A stretch of 25,164 nt of DNA. Origin: Lewinellaceae bacterium. Lineage in GTDB: Bacteria > Bacteroidota > Bacteroidia > Chitinophagales > Saprospiraceae. The notes beneath the pieces were generated by a model. That model saw only the letters and a list, made by a program, of their open reading frames with translations, had not been told where the DNA came from and did not search any database. Of this stretch, positions 1 through 9,800 are shown piece after piece. The translations under genes and the position numbers were made by a program. Location of the stretch: contig JADJOD010000042.1 of NCBI GenBank assembly GCA_016713985.1, positions 1 through 25,164 of the forward strand, given 5' to 3'. The stretch's first letter is position 1, and every line of letters begins with the position of its first letter.

Positions 1-14
1 TTTTTCAAGTTTTC

Positions 15-1033
15 TCACATCAAAACATTGTTCACCGGCTGTATCGCCGGCGGCACATCGGTTTCGTCGAACATTTCCCGCAGGTCAATTTCAATGGTGC
101 GGCTCAAAGCTGTGATGGGCACGTCGTTGGGGTTGCCCTCGAAGGGGTTTCGGTGGACTCTCCAACTTTTTCCATCGTGGTGAACGCACCCAACATACCA
201 GCGCTGAACGGAATGGTGAGACCAGATAAAATGTTTTGCCGTTTTCAAACTCTTGCAGCATCGAGGAGTACCATGATGACGAAGAGTTTGACAAAATGGA
301 GGTTGAGCGTGGCGAATTGGCGGGGGAAGGGAAAGTTTTTGATGCGTTCGCACACGCCTTGCTGGTTTGGAAAATTCCACGAGCAGTGGTTTTCCAACTT
401 CATGTGGCGGAAATCTTCAATCAAGCCCTTGTCGAACAATGTTTTGAGTTGTGCCGACTGAAGGCCGATGATTTGGTTGCGCGGTTTTTTTTGCGCATCA
501 CATACTCCTGCTCTTCACGACTCAGGTATTTAGGCAGTTCGTCGGCCAAATTGCTTTCGTGTTCAGCGATTTGATAATTGCTTCGGTACTCGACGTTGTG
601 TACATTGTTCATGCCTTCCCATGCACGCGGCTCGCGCATTTGATAGCGCAAGGCCGTTAGCCACGCAAAATGCCGGTGGACAAGTTGTCGCTGAACCTCT
701 TTCAATTCATTTTCCGATAAAGGCGACGACGCGTGTTTGTTCGTCACGTAGTCTTTCACCATGATGCCCCAGGCGCGACTGGTGTTGACGATGGCGCCCC
801 AAGCCTTGCGGGCTTCCCAGGCCCGGTCGTAGGAGGCGTTGTTTTTGAACCCAACGATGAAGGCCACTGCCGTGCCGATGAGTGCCGTGGGGAGCCACGG
901 AATGGAGAGCCATTTGTAGTGCAAAAATTCGTAGAGCAGCGTCGGAATCGTGGAAAGCAGGAGCAGAAAAGCGATGTCGCGCCGCGTCCAATAAAGAACT
1001 TGGTTGAGGGGGGTAGTTACGTCCGGAGTGCAT
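15..1033 (-). pseudogene. Bestrophin-family channel protein, broken by several frameshifts
   Basis: The pieces add up to a full bestrophin-like (UPF0187) membrane anion channel. Read from ATG at 1033 the N-terminus is MHSGRNY, then after a frame change near 1009-1014 (six G on the plus strand) come VLYWTRRD and a hydrophobic segment. The well-preserved core (421-924) has GTAVAFIVGFKNNASYDRAW and WGIMVKDY. Further breaks lie near 473 (frame into LQSAQLKTLFDKGLIEDFRHM), around 375-395, near 270-285 (into MLQEFENGKTFYLV), near 190-200 and near 150. The C-terminus NPFEGNPNDVPI...PAIQPVNNVLM ends at TGA 15-17. The total length fits the family once indels are corrected. I infer a nonfunctional gene with at least five one-base indels; sequencing error is the alternative. 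A plausible promoter sits immediately upstream, so it may still be transcribed. Confidence 0.85.
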
Positions 1034-1058
1034 AATTAAAGAGTTAAATTGCGCTGCG

Positions 1059-1089
1059 CAAACGTAGGAAGCAATGCCGACAAAACCAA
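1059..1089 (-). promoter_or_regulatory. Bacteroidota-type promoter for the bestrophin gene
   Basis: On the minus strand TACGTTTG (1066 to 1059) matches the Bacteroidota -7 consensus TAnnTTTG exactly, and TTG (1089-1087) lies 20 bases upstream as the -33 element. The predicted start of transcription is about 20 bases before the ATG at 1033. A small perfect palindrome, TTGCGC-T-GCGCAA (1049-1061), overlaps the downstream end of the -7 element and could be an operator. Confidence 0.55.
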
Positions 1090-1101
1090 CTTTCTTGCCC
1101 T

Positions 1102-1272
1102 ACCCGATACGTTTTACTCGTGGCTCGGCGGCGTGTTGCCCGAATACCGGCGACAAGGCGTGGCGACTCAACTGATGCAGCATCAGCACGACTGGTTTGA
1201 AAATGCCGTTGCCCGGATGGTCTGCACTTTTCGGGAAGGGTCGAGCGAAGCGCTGCAGGCAGCGTAACTCAG
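1102..1272 (+). repeat. Mosaic partial duplicate of the GNAT gene and the AlkZ-like pseudogene
   Basis: Bases 1102-1195 match 2220-2313 inside the GNAT gene with about 6 mismatches in 94. From the shared GG at 1194-1195 the sequence continues as a diverged copy of 2697-2777 in the AlkZ-like pseudogene, including GTCGAGCG, GCGCTGC and GTAACTCA. The two source segments are in the same order and orientation as downstream, so this is a copy of 2220-2777 lacking about 383 bases. The missing interval contains the 68-bp palindrome at 2471-2538. The open frame here encodes only the acetyl-CoA-binding stretch of the acetyltransferase (FYSWLGG...RRQGVATQLM) followed by nonsense, so it is not a gene. 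Confidence 0.85.
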
Positions 1273-1279
1273 CAGAGGG

Positions 1280-1659
1280 TTATTGTACTTGGCGCACCCG
1301 CACCCTAAACCCCGGAAATGTCTGGCAAATCAGGATGAACGGTGTGTTCATTGATAAATCTTCATTGAGCAAGCGACGCAGTCCGGCAAGCGTATGGATC
1401 GGCGGCACATGACCCGGTCTCAAATGTACAATGCCGAAATACGGCTCGCCCTCGCGGATTGCCAACATTCCAAAATCGCTGTCGTGAGTAAGAATGACTC
1501 TTTTGGTAGCGAAAGCCAGCGAATCAACTGGCGGTCGGTATTTCCGACAAATTCTGACTCCTCCACACTGAACACATCAAATCCCTCTTTCCGAAGCATA
1601 TCAGTCACTTCGGGAGAAATATTTTCATCCACCATTAATTTGAAATCGCGGAGAGTCAT
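1280..1659 (-). pseudogene. DUF5615 PIN-like toxin, single frameshift
   Basis: The N-terminal part, MTLRDFKLMVDENISPEVTDMLRKEGFDV, is typical of DUF5615 (VapC-like PIN fold), with the early acidic residue in VDEN. In the starting frame the sequence goes out of register after DRQLIR. One frame over it continues LAFATKRVILTHDSDFGMLAIREG and then a family-like tail ending at TAA 1280-1282. The break is near 1522, where one base seems lost (380 nt total, not a multiple of three). The THDSDF motif carries the second cluster of conserved acidic residues. The ATG overlaps the stop of the DUF433 gene as ATGA, the usual translational coupling of an antitoxin-toxin pair. I infer that the toxin is inactivated. 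The mosaic duplicate lies immediately downstream. Confidence 0.8.
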
Positions 1660-1886
1660 ACCGCAAGCGGTTGAGAATCATGCCGAAGCGCTTCAATAGC
1701 GTAGGCAATGGCCTCCTGAACGGTCTCCTCTGTCAATCGGGGATAATGTCTCAGTATTTCCGGCACCGAAGCCCCGTGATGCAGACATTCCAAGATGAAT
1801 TCCACGCTGATACGCGTCCCTTTGATGATGGGTTTGCCGCCCAAAATTTCCGGGTTGCGCTCAATATTTAGAAAACGATGTTTCAT
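1656..1886 (-). CDS. DUF433 antitoxin
   Basis: A 76-residue protein with the DUF433 signature: NPEILGGKPIIKGTRISVEFIL followed by VPEILRHYPRLTEETVQEAIAYA. DUF433 proteins are small helix-turn-helix antitoxins that bind their own promoter and neutralise a neighbouring PIN-like toxin, here the DUF5615 gene that starts 4 bases inside this gene's stop. The ATG at 1886 is the only sensible start and sits directly after a -7 element, so the message may be nearly leaderless. The antitoxin frame is intact while its toxin is broken, an order of loss expected if toxin inactivation came first. Confidence 0.85.
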   Translation of the reverse strand: MKHRFLNIERNPEILGGKPIIKGTRISVEFILECLHHGASVPEILRHYPRLTEETVQEAIAYAIEALRHDSQPLAV

Positions 1887-1893
1887 TGTCTTG

Positions 1894-1922
1894 CAAAAAT
1901 AGCCATTTTTTCAGACAAACAA
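1894..1922 (-). promoter_or_regulatory. Promoter of the DUF433-DUF5615 operon
   Basis: On the minus strand TATTTTTG (1901 to 1894) is an exact TAnnTTTG -7 element, with TTG at 1922-1920 eighteen bases upstream. Transcription would start about 1-5 bases before the ATG at 1886, implying a leaderless or nearly leaderless transcript. Confidence 0.55.
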
Positions 1923-2019
1923 CATTTTGACCCCAAACGTTACGCCTCGCCCCCATCCTTTTCCTTCTCAATTTTCCAAAACCTCCCTACTTTTCGCTCT
2001 GCTTTTTCAAAAAACGCCC

Positions 2020-2466
2020 ATGCTCCACTACATCGAACACACCGGCCCGCCCGACGAAGCCTTGCAAGAGGAGGTCTTCCACTTGTACCGCACCATATTC
2101 AACAGCGAACCGAATGAGGAAGCCCGCGAGCGCCTGCTGCATAGCCGCGATTTGCTTATCGTGTTGGCTTTGAACGAGGAAGACACGGCTATCGGTTTCA
2201 AAATCGGTTACCGGCAGGACCCCGACACGTTTTACTCCTGGCTCGGCGGCGTGCTGCCCGAATACCGGCGGCAAGGTGTGGCGACTCAACTGATGCAGCA
2301 TCAGCACGACTGGGCGCGACAACAAGGCTATCGCTTCGTCCAGACAAAAACCCTCAATCGCTGGCGTGAAATGCTGGCACTCAACCTGTTGCACGGATTT
2401 CTCATCACCGGAACATATGCCGGCAAAGACGGTCGGCTGCGGATTATTCTGGAGAAAGAACTTTGA
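2020..2466 (+). CDS. GNAT-family N-acetyltransferase
   Basis: A 148-residue single-domain acetyltransferase. The acetyl-CoA pyrophosphate-binding motif appears as RRQGVATQLM (about residues 85-94) after the beta-strand FYSWLGGVLPEY, and the protein ends in GRLRIILEKEL, a typical last strand. The substrate cannot be told from sequence. I start it at ATG 2020 (MLHYIEHTGPPDE); an in-frame extension to 1927 is proline/phenylalanine-rich and does not look coded. A weak promoter (TACTTTTC, 1988-1995) precedes it. The gene converges on the AlkZ-like pseudogene, with a perfect palindrome between them. Part of it (2220-2313) is duplicated at 1102-1195. Confidence 0.85.
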   Translation: MLHYIEHTGPPDEALQEEVFHLYRTIFNSEPNEEARERLLHSRDLLIVLALNEEDTAIGFKIGYRQDPDTFYSWLGGVLPEYRRQGVATQLMQHQHDWARQQGYRFVQTKTLNRWREMLALNLLHGFLITGTYAGKDGRLRIILEKEL

Positions 2467-2470
2467 ATGT

Positions 2471-2538
2471 AGGTGTGGCATGAATCCCGGCAAGAAAAAT
2501 TTTTAAAAATTTTTCTTGCCGGGATTCATGCCACACCT
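2471..2538. repeat. Perfect 68-bp palindrome (34-bp arms, no loop) between convergent genes
   Basis: The arm from AGGTGTGGCATG at 2471 through AAAAATTTTT meets its exact reverse complement at the 2504/2505 axis and ends CATGCCACACCT at 2538. It begins 5 bases after the GNAT stop and overlaps the first bases of the stop codon of the AlkZ-like pseudogene (2537-2539). A bidirectional terminator is the simplest role, because U-rich tracts occur within either transcript, but a 34-bp stem without a loop is much longer than needed. A mobile palindromic repeat is the alternative. Confidence 0.95.
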
Positions 2539-3594
2539 AAGCCCGCACAAATGCCGCAAACTGCCGTACCGCTTCTTCGAACGCTTCGTGTTCCGCCGCC
2601 GACAAATCGGCAAACAATTCTTTCTCTATCAACACCTTATCTTTTTAAAAGTCCGCTGCCAAATGCCCTTCACCCACCCCGTCGACCACCACTACCGGTT
2701 TAAAAATGCCGTTGCCGGTGATGGTTTGCACCTTTCGGGAGGAGTCGAGCGAGGCGCTGCGGTCTTTGTAACTCACCAAAAACTCGTCGAAAGCGGGCAA
2801 CAAGTGCAGGGTGGAAGGTGCCGCCGGTTTCGGTTGAACGCCATAAGGCATCCAATAGACCTGATTGTCAATGGTTTCTGATACTAACAGGTGTTTTACC
2901 GCTTCCAGGCCCGCCCGAGCGTCGGCGGCCCGCAGACCCGACCACCACTGAAAATCGGCTATGGTAGCGGGCGCATGGCTCGTAAAATACCGCCGCGCGA
3001 GTTCGGCAATGGCATCGGGCCGGTCGAAAATTTTGGCCGGCGGGATACGTTCGTCGAGCAGCGCGTAGGTTTGCCGTTTACCCCGCGGCGAGCCGTTGCA
3101 CACAAGGGCATCCGATTCGGCGTGGAACATGATGTGCCGCCTGGTAGCCGTTGGTAATGATGCCCGATTTGGCCAGTTCGGCCATCAATTCCTCGCGAGT
3201 CAGTTGTTTCCCACCTTCCAACGCCTTGTAAATGAGTGTATTGGTTCGTTTAAAAAGCGCTGCGTCCAATCCGAGCTGGCGTTCCATCGCGGCGCCGGCA
3301 GCCCTGACTTGCGGGGCGGAAAGCGCCAGCATCCAGCGGATGTCTTCGGCGGCGGCAAAATGCCACGTGGGTCGCAGGACGTGTGTGCGGACGATGTCGC
3401 CGCGGTCGATGGCTTTTTCAATATCTGCATCTGTGGAGCCGGGGATTCGCAGCCCGACGGGCCCATTTGGCGTGGCTGTATTCCTGTGCCTGCATCGCGC
3501 CGAGCCATGCCGCCACTTGTTTGGGTGCGGTGAAGGCCGGGTGTGTAATTTGCTGGTTTTGAAGCCGGAATGCAGCGATTTGCGGGAGTGTCAT
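2537..3594 (-). pseudogene. Winged-helix DNA-binding protein (AlkZ-like, HTH_42), multiply frameshifted
   Basis: The start is at ATG 3594: MTLPQIAAFRLQNQQI...VAAWLGAMQAQEYSHAKWA. The frame breaks near 3450 and continues as GLRIPGSTDADIEKAIDRGD, then HVLRPTWHFAAAEDIRWMLAL. It breaks near 3115 into MFHAESDALVCNGSPRGKRQTYALLDERIPP, then near 2680 and again near 2657 (an A run) into DKVLIEKELFADLSAAEHEAFEEAVRQ, ending at TAG 2537-2539. Order and length match the HTH_42 family, which includes the DNA glycosylase AlkZ/YcaQ and many uncharacterised members with the LRPTWHF motif. I see at least four one-base indels. Residues 2697-2777 also occur in the mosaic duplicate at 1194-1272. Confidence 0.85.
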
Positions 3595-3847
3595 TTTTGA
3601 TTTTTTCACCGCAAAAATAACCCCACCCCTGATAATTAAAAACTTGTCGCCCATCCACCAATCCCCGCTTTCCGGCCTGAAATTTGATTTTGCGCAGCAA
3701 GTTTTACTTTTACAGGACATCAGCACAATCCGCATTCCCGCTTCCCGTTGTGTTTACTACGACACACGCTGTGCCCAAAACACCACCCCGCAAGTCGCCT
3801 GAACACCGGTTTTCCATTCAATCACCACCTTAATCCACATTTTCGGG

Positions 3848-6800
3848 ATGATACTCCGCTACTTACACTTATTGTGGGTGCTCGCACTCCTGCCCCAGTC
3901 TGTTTCAGCCAAATTACCCTTCAACGATCTTGCAGCCAACCCGCCGGGCGATCCGGTTCGCGAAAGCAATATTTGTCCGCGCCCCGAACTCCTGCAGGCC
4001 AACTTAGTCACGGATTCCACCGCGCAACTCACCTGGACGGATGTGGGCGCCCAATACGAAGTGGAACTTCATGAGGCCAGCCAGCCGCTTACGGGCACTC
4101 CCACTCATTTTGTGGCAGGAAGTCCGCCGTTGCAATTAAACGACCTCACACCCGGGCAGCAATACCGCTTCCAGGTGCGGGTCGTTTGCCCCGACAATTC
4201 CGTCAGCGAATGGAGCGCGCCGCGTTCGTTTGCCACGGAAATAAACGATATGCGCCCCTGCCCGCTCGGTTTTGACCTGCGCGATACCTCCTGCGCCGGC
4301 GGAAGTCAGTTTTTCAGAATACACGTGGACCATGCGCCCGGCGCATCCCTGGGCAACGACGTGATGCTCCAGGCCGTTCGTATCATGATCGAACATCCCT
4401 GGCGCTCCGATCTGAGGGTGTGGTTATGGTCGCCCGACAGCACACGGGTGCAACTCATCGGCGGCCTGAATGCCGGCGATAAAAACATCGGCAACCCGGC
4501 AGGTTCGCCGTGCGCACAATACGTGGAACTGACGGAACAACCGGGAGCATTGCCGCTTTCCGACGCCGCGGAGCGCGATAATTTTACAGGTTATTACCTT
4601 CCTTATCAATCACTTGCGCCATTTTTAAACGGCCAGAACCCCAACGGCGCCTGGTGGCTGGAAATCTGTGACAATAAAACCAACGACAAAGGGAAACTTC
4701 GCCTGTTCGGGCTGGTATTTGCGCCGGCCGGTTGCTCCTCCCTTGCCGGCGTATCCGTTTCGGCGGTTACGGCAACTTCCGCAGATATTTCCTGGACGCC
4801 CGGAAACCCCGGCGACAGCTTGCTGATCGAATACGGAGCCGCCGGATTTTACCCGGGAACGGGTGGTACGGCGGGGACGGGAGGCACCACAATTCTCTTA
4901 AAAGAACCTGTTTTACAGCCTTTTGCGCTGAACGGCCTTTCCACCCTGGTACATTATGAAGTTTATCTCCGCAGGTTATGCGCCCCGGGCCAATGGAGCG
5001 CCAACTCGGAAGCGCTTCGTTTTTTCAGCAATTGCCCCCCTACCCTGCTGGAAAATCCGGATACCCTGGCCACCTGCGCGGCGGGTTGCACCGACCCCTG
5101 CCCCTTGCCCGGACTTTGGCAAAACGTGCCCGACGACGACTACGAATGGAAAGTCTGGACGGGTCACGGCCTCACATACCCGGTCGCCGGTCCGCCGGCA
5201 GCCCCGGAAGGCAGTGGTAACTACCTGTATTTCAGGAACTCCTGTTCGCCGACGGGGGCCAACGGCAAAAAAGCCATTCTGCGCACATTGTGTGTACAGG
5301 TGGATGCCCCCGCCGCTTCAGCCTGCCATTTTTCGCTCGATCTCTACATGAATACCAAAACCGGAGCGATGGGCAGCCTCACGCTGGAAGTTTCTACCAA
5401 TGGCGGGCAAAACTGGCAAACGATAAAAACCTGGTCGGGCAACCAGGGCAAGGAGTGGAAACGGGAATACCTGAACCTGAGCGCCTACCACGGGCAAACG
5501 GCTCTATTTCAACTAACCGCCAGGGGCGTATTCGGCGCATACGGCGACATCGCTGTGGATAACCTGACTTTTTACGGCTCCCAGGAAGCCGGCACCCCCG
5601 ATTATACTTTTTTCCGCGACGCGGATGGCGATGGTTATGGCGACCTCACCCAACGAGTCATTTTATGCAATCCAAATGTTCCGCTCGGCTACGTGGACAA
5701 CGACGATGATTGTGACGATTTAAATCAGGCCGTATTCCCCGGCGCGCCGGAAATTTTGTGCAATCAAACCGATGAAAATTGCAACGGCATGGCCGACGAC
5801 AGCGCGATTGCCACACCTTCGGGCGTTGGAACAATCATTTGCGCGGGAGAGACAGCCGTGCTCACGGCAACCGGCGCCCCTGCCGGCCAGTTTTACTGGT
5901 TTGAAAACGCACAGGGCGGCCTGCCACTCGGCGAAGGCCCATCATTAACATTAAACAATCTGGGTGAAACCAGGTCATTTTTTCTCGCCGACAGCATAAG
6001 TGCTGCGGGTGTTGGTTGTGCAAGCAGCCGGACGGCCGTGGTCGCAACGGTGAACCCCACACCTGAACTGTTGTTGCCTGCTTCACCCGCCAGGTGTCTG
6101 GGGCAGGCCATCGATCTGGAGACCATTCCGGTCGTCGACTCTGAAAACACGGGCGCCGTTCATTCCTGGCATAACGCTTTCCCGCCCCAACCGGGCAATC
6201 AATTGCCCAATACCCTTGTACAACCCGCCGTTTCAACAACTTATTACCTGTTGAGCGCCACGATTGCGGGTTGTGCGGATACACTTCCGGTAACCCTGAC
6301 GATCAACCCCAACCCTTCCATCCAGATATTACAGGGCGACTCCATCGTCGTTTGCCGCGGAAAGTCCGTGAACCTGAGCGCCTCGGCAAGTGGCGCCGCG
6401 CCACTTGCATATACCTGGAGTAACGGCCTGAATTTCCCGAATATCCCTGTTCCCGCAAACCCGGCGCCCGGCGCCACCGTGCCGTATTCTGTTACCGTTA
6501 CGGATATAAATGGTTGTAAATCAAGTGATTTAATCAAAGTACACACTTTAAACAACGTAACGCAGACCGCCGTAGAAAATGTATCGAACCCCACGGTTTG
6601 TGGCGGCACAAACGGCAGCATTACCCTTCATCCGCTGGATGGCACGCCGCCTTACACCTTTTTATGGTCGGGCGCCTCATCAGGTTCATTGCCCGGTGTG
6701 AGTGGTTCGGGTACCATTTCAGGGCTGAAACAAGGCGGTTATCGCGTTACGGTCACCGACGCATCGGGCGGCTGCTCGATGGTACTTCCTCAAATCGTGC

Positions 6801-9800
6801 TCAGCGCCCCGGGTTTTTCCGTGCAGGTGGATACCATCGTGGGAATTGGTTGTCCGGGCGAACAAACCGGCAGCATCCAATTGGCCGTCAGCGGTGTTGC
6901 GCCGGTTATTCTCTGGAGTAACGGGTTGTCAGAACCCGCCATCAGCGACCTGAGCGGCGGGTTATATTCGGTCACCATTACGGATGGGAATTGTGTGCAA
7001 ACAATTACCAATCTGGAAGTTACATCACCGCCGCCGGCTCAGATCATTCAAAACGGACTGCTCAACCCTGCCTGTTTCGGGGACAGTACCGGCGCGATCG
7101 ACCTTGCGGTATTTGGCGCCACCCCGCCGTACAATTTCCACTGGTCCAATAACGCCGCCACCGAAGACCTTCAAAACATACCCGCCGGAAATTATTCCGC
7201 AACCGTTACGGACGCCAACGGGTGCAGTTTTATTTCCCAGACGATCGCCCTGACACAAGCCCCGCAACTCGCCGTATCTCCCGGTTTGTTGCAACACGTC
7301 CAATGTTTCGGGGAAAACAACGGCGCGATTTCCCCGGCTATTTCGGGCGGGTTTGCGCCGTACCAGTTTGTGTGGAATACCGGAGCAACTTCCGCCGCGC
7401 TTAACAACATCCCCGCGGGCAATTATTCGCTAACGGCGACCGATGCCTCCGGTTGCAGCCAGGCCTTTTCTGCAACGATCACACAACCCGCGCCGTTGAC
7501 ACAAATAAATCTTGCAAAAACCGACCCTACCTGCATCGGTTCCGAAGACGGCAGCATCGAAATCACACTTGACGGCGGAACAGCCCCTTACCACCTCTCG
7601 TGGAGCAATGGCCAATCCGGCGCCGGGTTAACACTGTTACAAAATCAAACGGCCGGGGTCTACAACGTTACGGCAACGGATGCGTCGGGATGTTCACTCC
7701 TGCAAAACGACATTGCCCTGACCGCCCCGCAATTACTCAGTCTCGAACTGGAGCAAATCGTTCCGGCGACCTGTTTTGGTGCTTCCGACGGCCAGATTTC
7801 GGTGAGTGCAAGCGGCGCCCAGGGGCAGGTAGACGTTACCTGGAATGGCATTTCAGGCGGTTTGACGTTGACAAATATCCCGGCGGGGCCGTATATCGTG
7901 CAGGTGCGAGACGAACGTGGATGCGCCATCCGGGATACGTTTCTCCTGGGACAACCCAAGTCACCCCTAAACCTCTCCTTAGTATCCAAACATAACGCCT
8001 TGTGCGCCGGCGAACCCAACGGTTCCATCGACGTACGCGCCACGGGCGGGACCACACCGTATACTTTTACCTGGAGCAACGGCGCTGCCACGGAAGATTT
8101 GCCCGCAGCGGCGGCGGGAATTTATTTTCTCACCGTAACCGATGCGGCGGGATGTACAACCGGGTTGGGACCGGTAACGATCACCGAACCGCCCGCGCTG
8201 ACCGTCGTACCTTCGGTCAACGACATCCCCTGCTTCGGCGCGCCAACCGGCAGTATTACCCTGGCCGTAACGGGAGGCATACAACCTTATCATTATCAAT
8301 GGAATACAAACGACAGCACCCAGAATTTGTACCTGCTGAATGCCGGGGTTTACGCAGTAACCGTGCTCGATGCAACCGGTTGCGCACAGGTACTGGCGGA
8401 TTTAAACCTGATTGATAAAGGAGCGAATTTTTCGGTGCAAACCATTGAGGTCAAACCGGTATCGTGTCCGGGAGCCGGCGACGGAAAAATTGTTGTACAG
8501 GCATCCAACGGCGCCCCACCCTACCAGTTTGCCTGGTCGCCGCCGGTCGGTTTGCACGCCAATGTGCCGGCTTCCGCGGATCAGGCGACCGGACTTTCCG
8601 GAGGGGTCTATTTTGTTACGGTATCGGATGCAGCAGGTTGTGCGGCCGTATCCGATTCGTTTATCGTCGAAGAAGCGCCACCCCTGTTATTTCTGGTCCA
8701 TTCGAAGGCGAATGTGTTGTGTAAAGGAGATTCAACCGGAGCCGTCATCACTTCGCTGACAGGCGGCTTGCCGCCCTATACTTTTTTGTGGAACAACGGT
8801 GCAACCACCCAAAACCTTTCGGCAATTCCCGCCGGCAATTATACCCTGACTGCCACCGATTTCCGGGGTTGTTCGGTGGTATCCACGGTGGTAATGGTCA
8901 TGCAACCTTCAGCAGCGCTCCAGATTGTGCCGGATTCCATACTGCAGGATCAGTGCGGCGCGGGGGAAGGCGCCATTTTTCAACACCTGCTCGGCGGCAC
9001 GCCACCCTACCAGTTTTTATGGAGCAGCGGTCAAAATACCGTATCGGTCGCCGGGCTTCCGGCAGGTCAGTATCAACTCACCGCCACGGACCACAACGGC
9101 TGCACAAAGGTGTCGCAACTATATGATATTCAATCGCTTGTAACCCCGCTGCAAATAAACACCTCGGTTACGGACGTATTTTGCGCCGGCGACAGCACCG
9201 GAACAATCATCACCTCCGGCAGCGGCGGCACCCCGGGTTATTCCTATTTCTGGAGCACCGGCCAAACGGGGCCACAACTCGACAACCTGCCCGCAGGCGC
9301 TTACGTACTCACGATGACGGATGCCGCCGGTTGTACAAAAGTGCTGGAAAAGAGTCTGACCCAACCACCGGCCCTTGTAATAAACTGGGCGGCAGATTCT
9401 TCTGCCCTTGGCTGGACGATCACCTTAAACGTGTCGGGAGGAGCGGAACCCTACCAGGTTCAATGGGACGCAGGCGCTGGCAACCAAAGCGGCCCCGTGG
9501 CAGAGGGGTTGGCATCCGGGGTATACGGCGTCACCGTTACAGACCAAAACGATTGTACGCAGGTGCGTCAAATAGGGATAGGCACCTCTGGCGCCGCAAC
9601 ACCCTCCGTAATTTCTGAATTGCGGATTTCACCCAATCCCTCCTTTGGGAATACCGTATTGAACGTTGCCCTGACCCGGCCTTCGGGGCTGAATATTCGG
9701 GTAACTACAGGTGCAGGGCGGGACGTTTTTTCAAAAACCATTCCCGAATTACGGACAATACATGCGGAAATGCTTGATATCGAGGGACTTCCGCCGGGGT

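Noticed and set aside
1927..2019. N-terminal extension of the GNAT gene
   Set aside because: The added residues are low-complexity Pro/Phe/Ser, and the acetyltransferase fold begins naturally at ATG 2020.
3595..3847. Possible promoter (TTTG at 3675-3690 region and TACTTTTA) before the adhesin gene
   Set aside because: Spacing is off and the -7 match is imperfect; too weak to list, and nothing else is evident in this 253-base gap.
6600..9590. SprB array as a CRISPR or DNA-level tandem repeat
   Set aside because: Periodicity is at the protein level; nucleotide copies are diverged and lack constant repeats and unique spacers.
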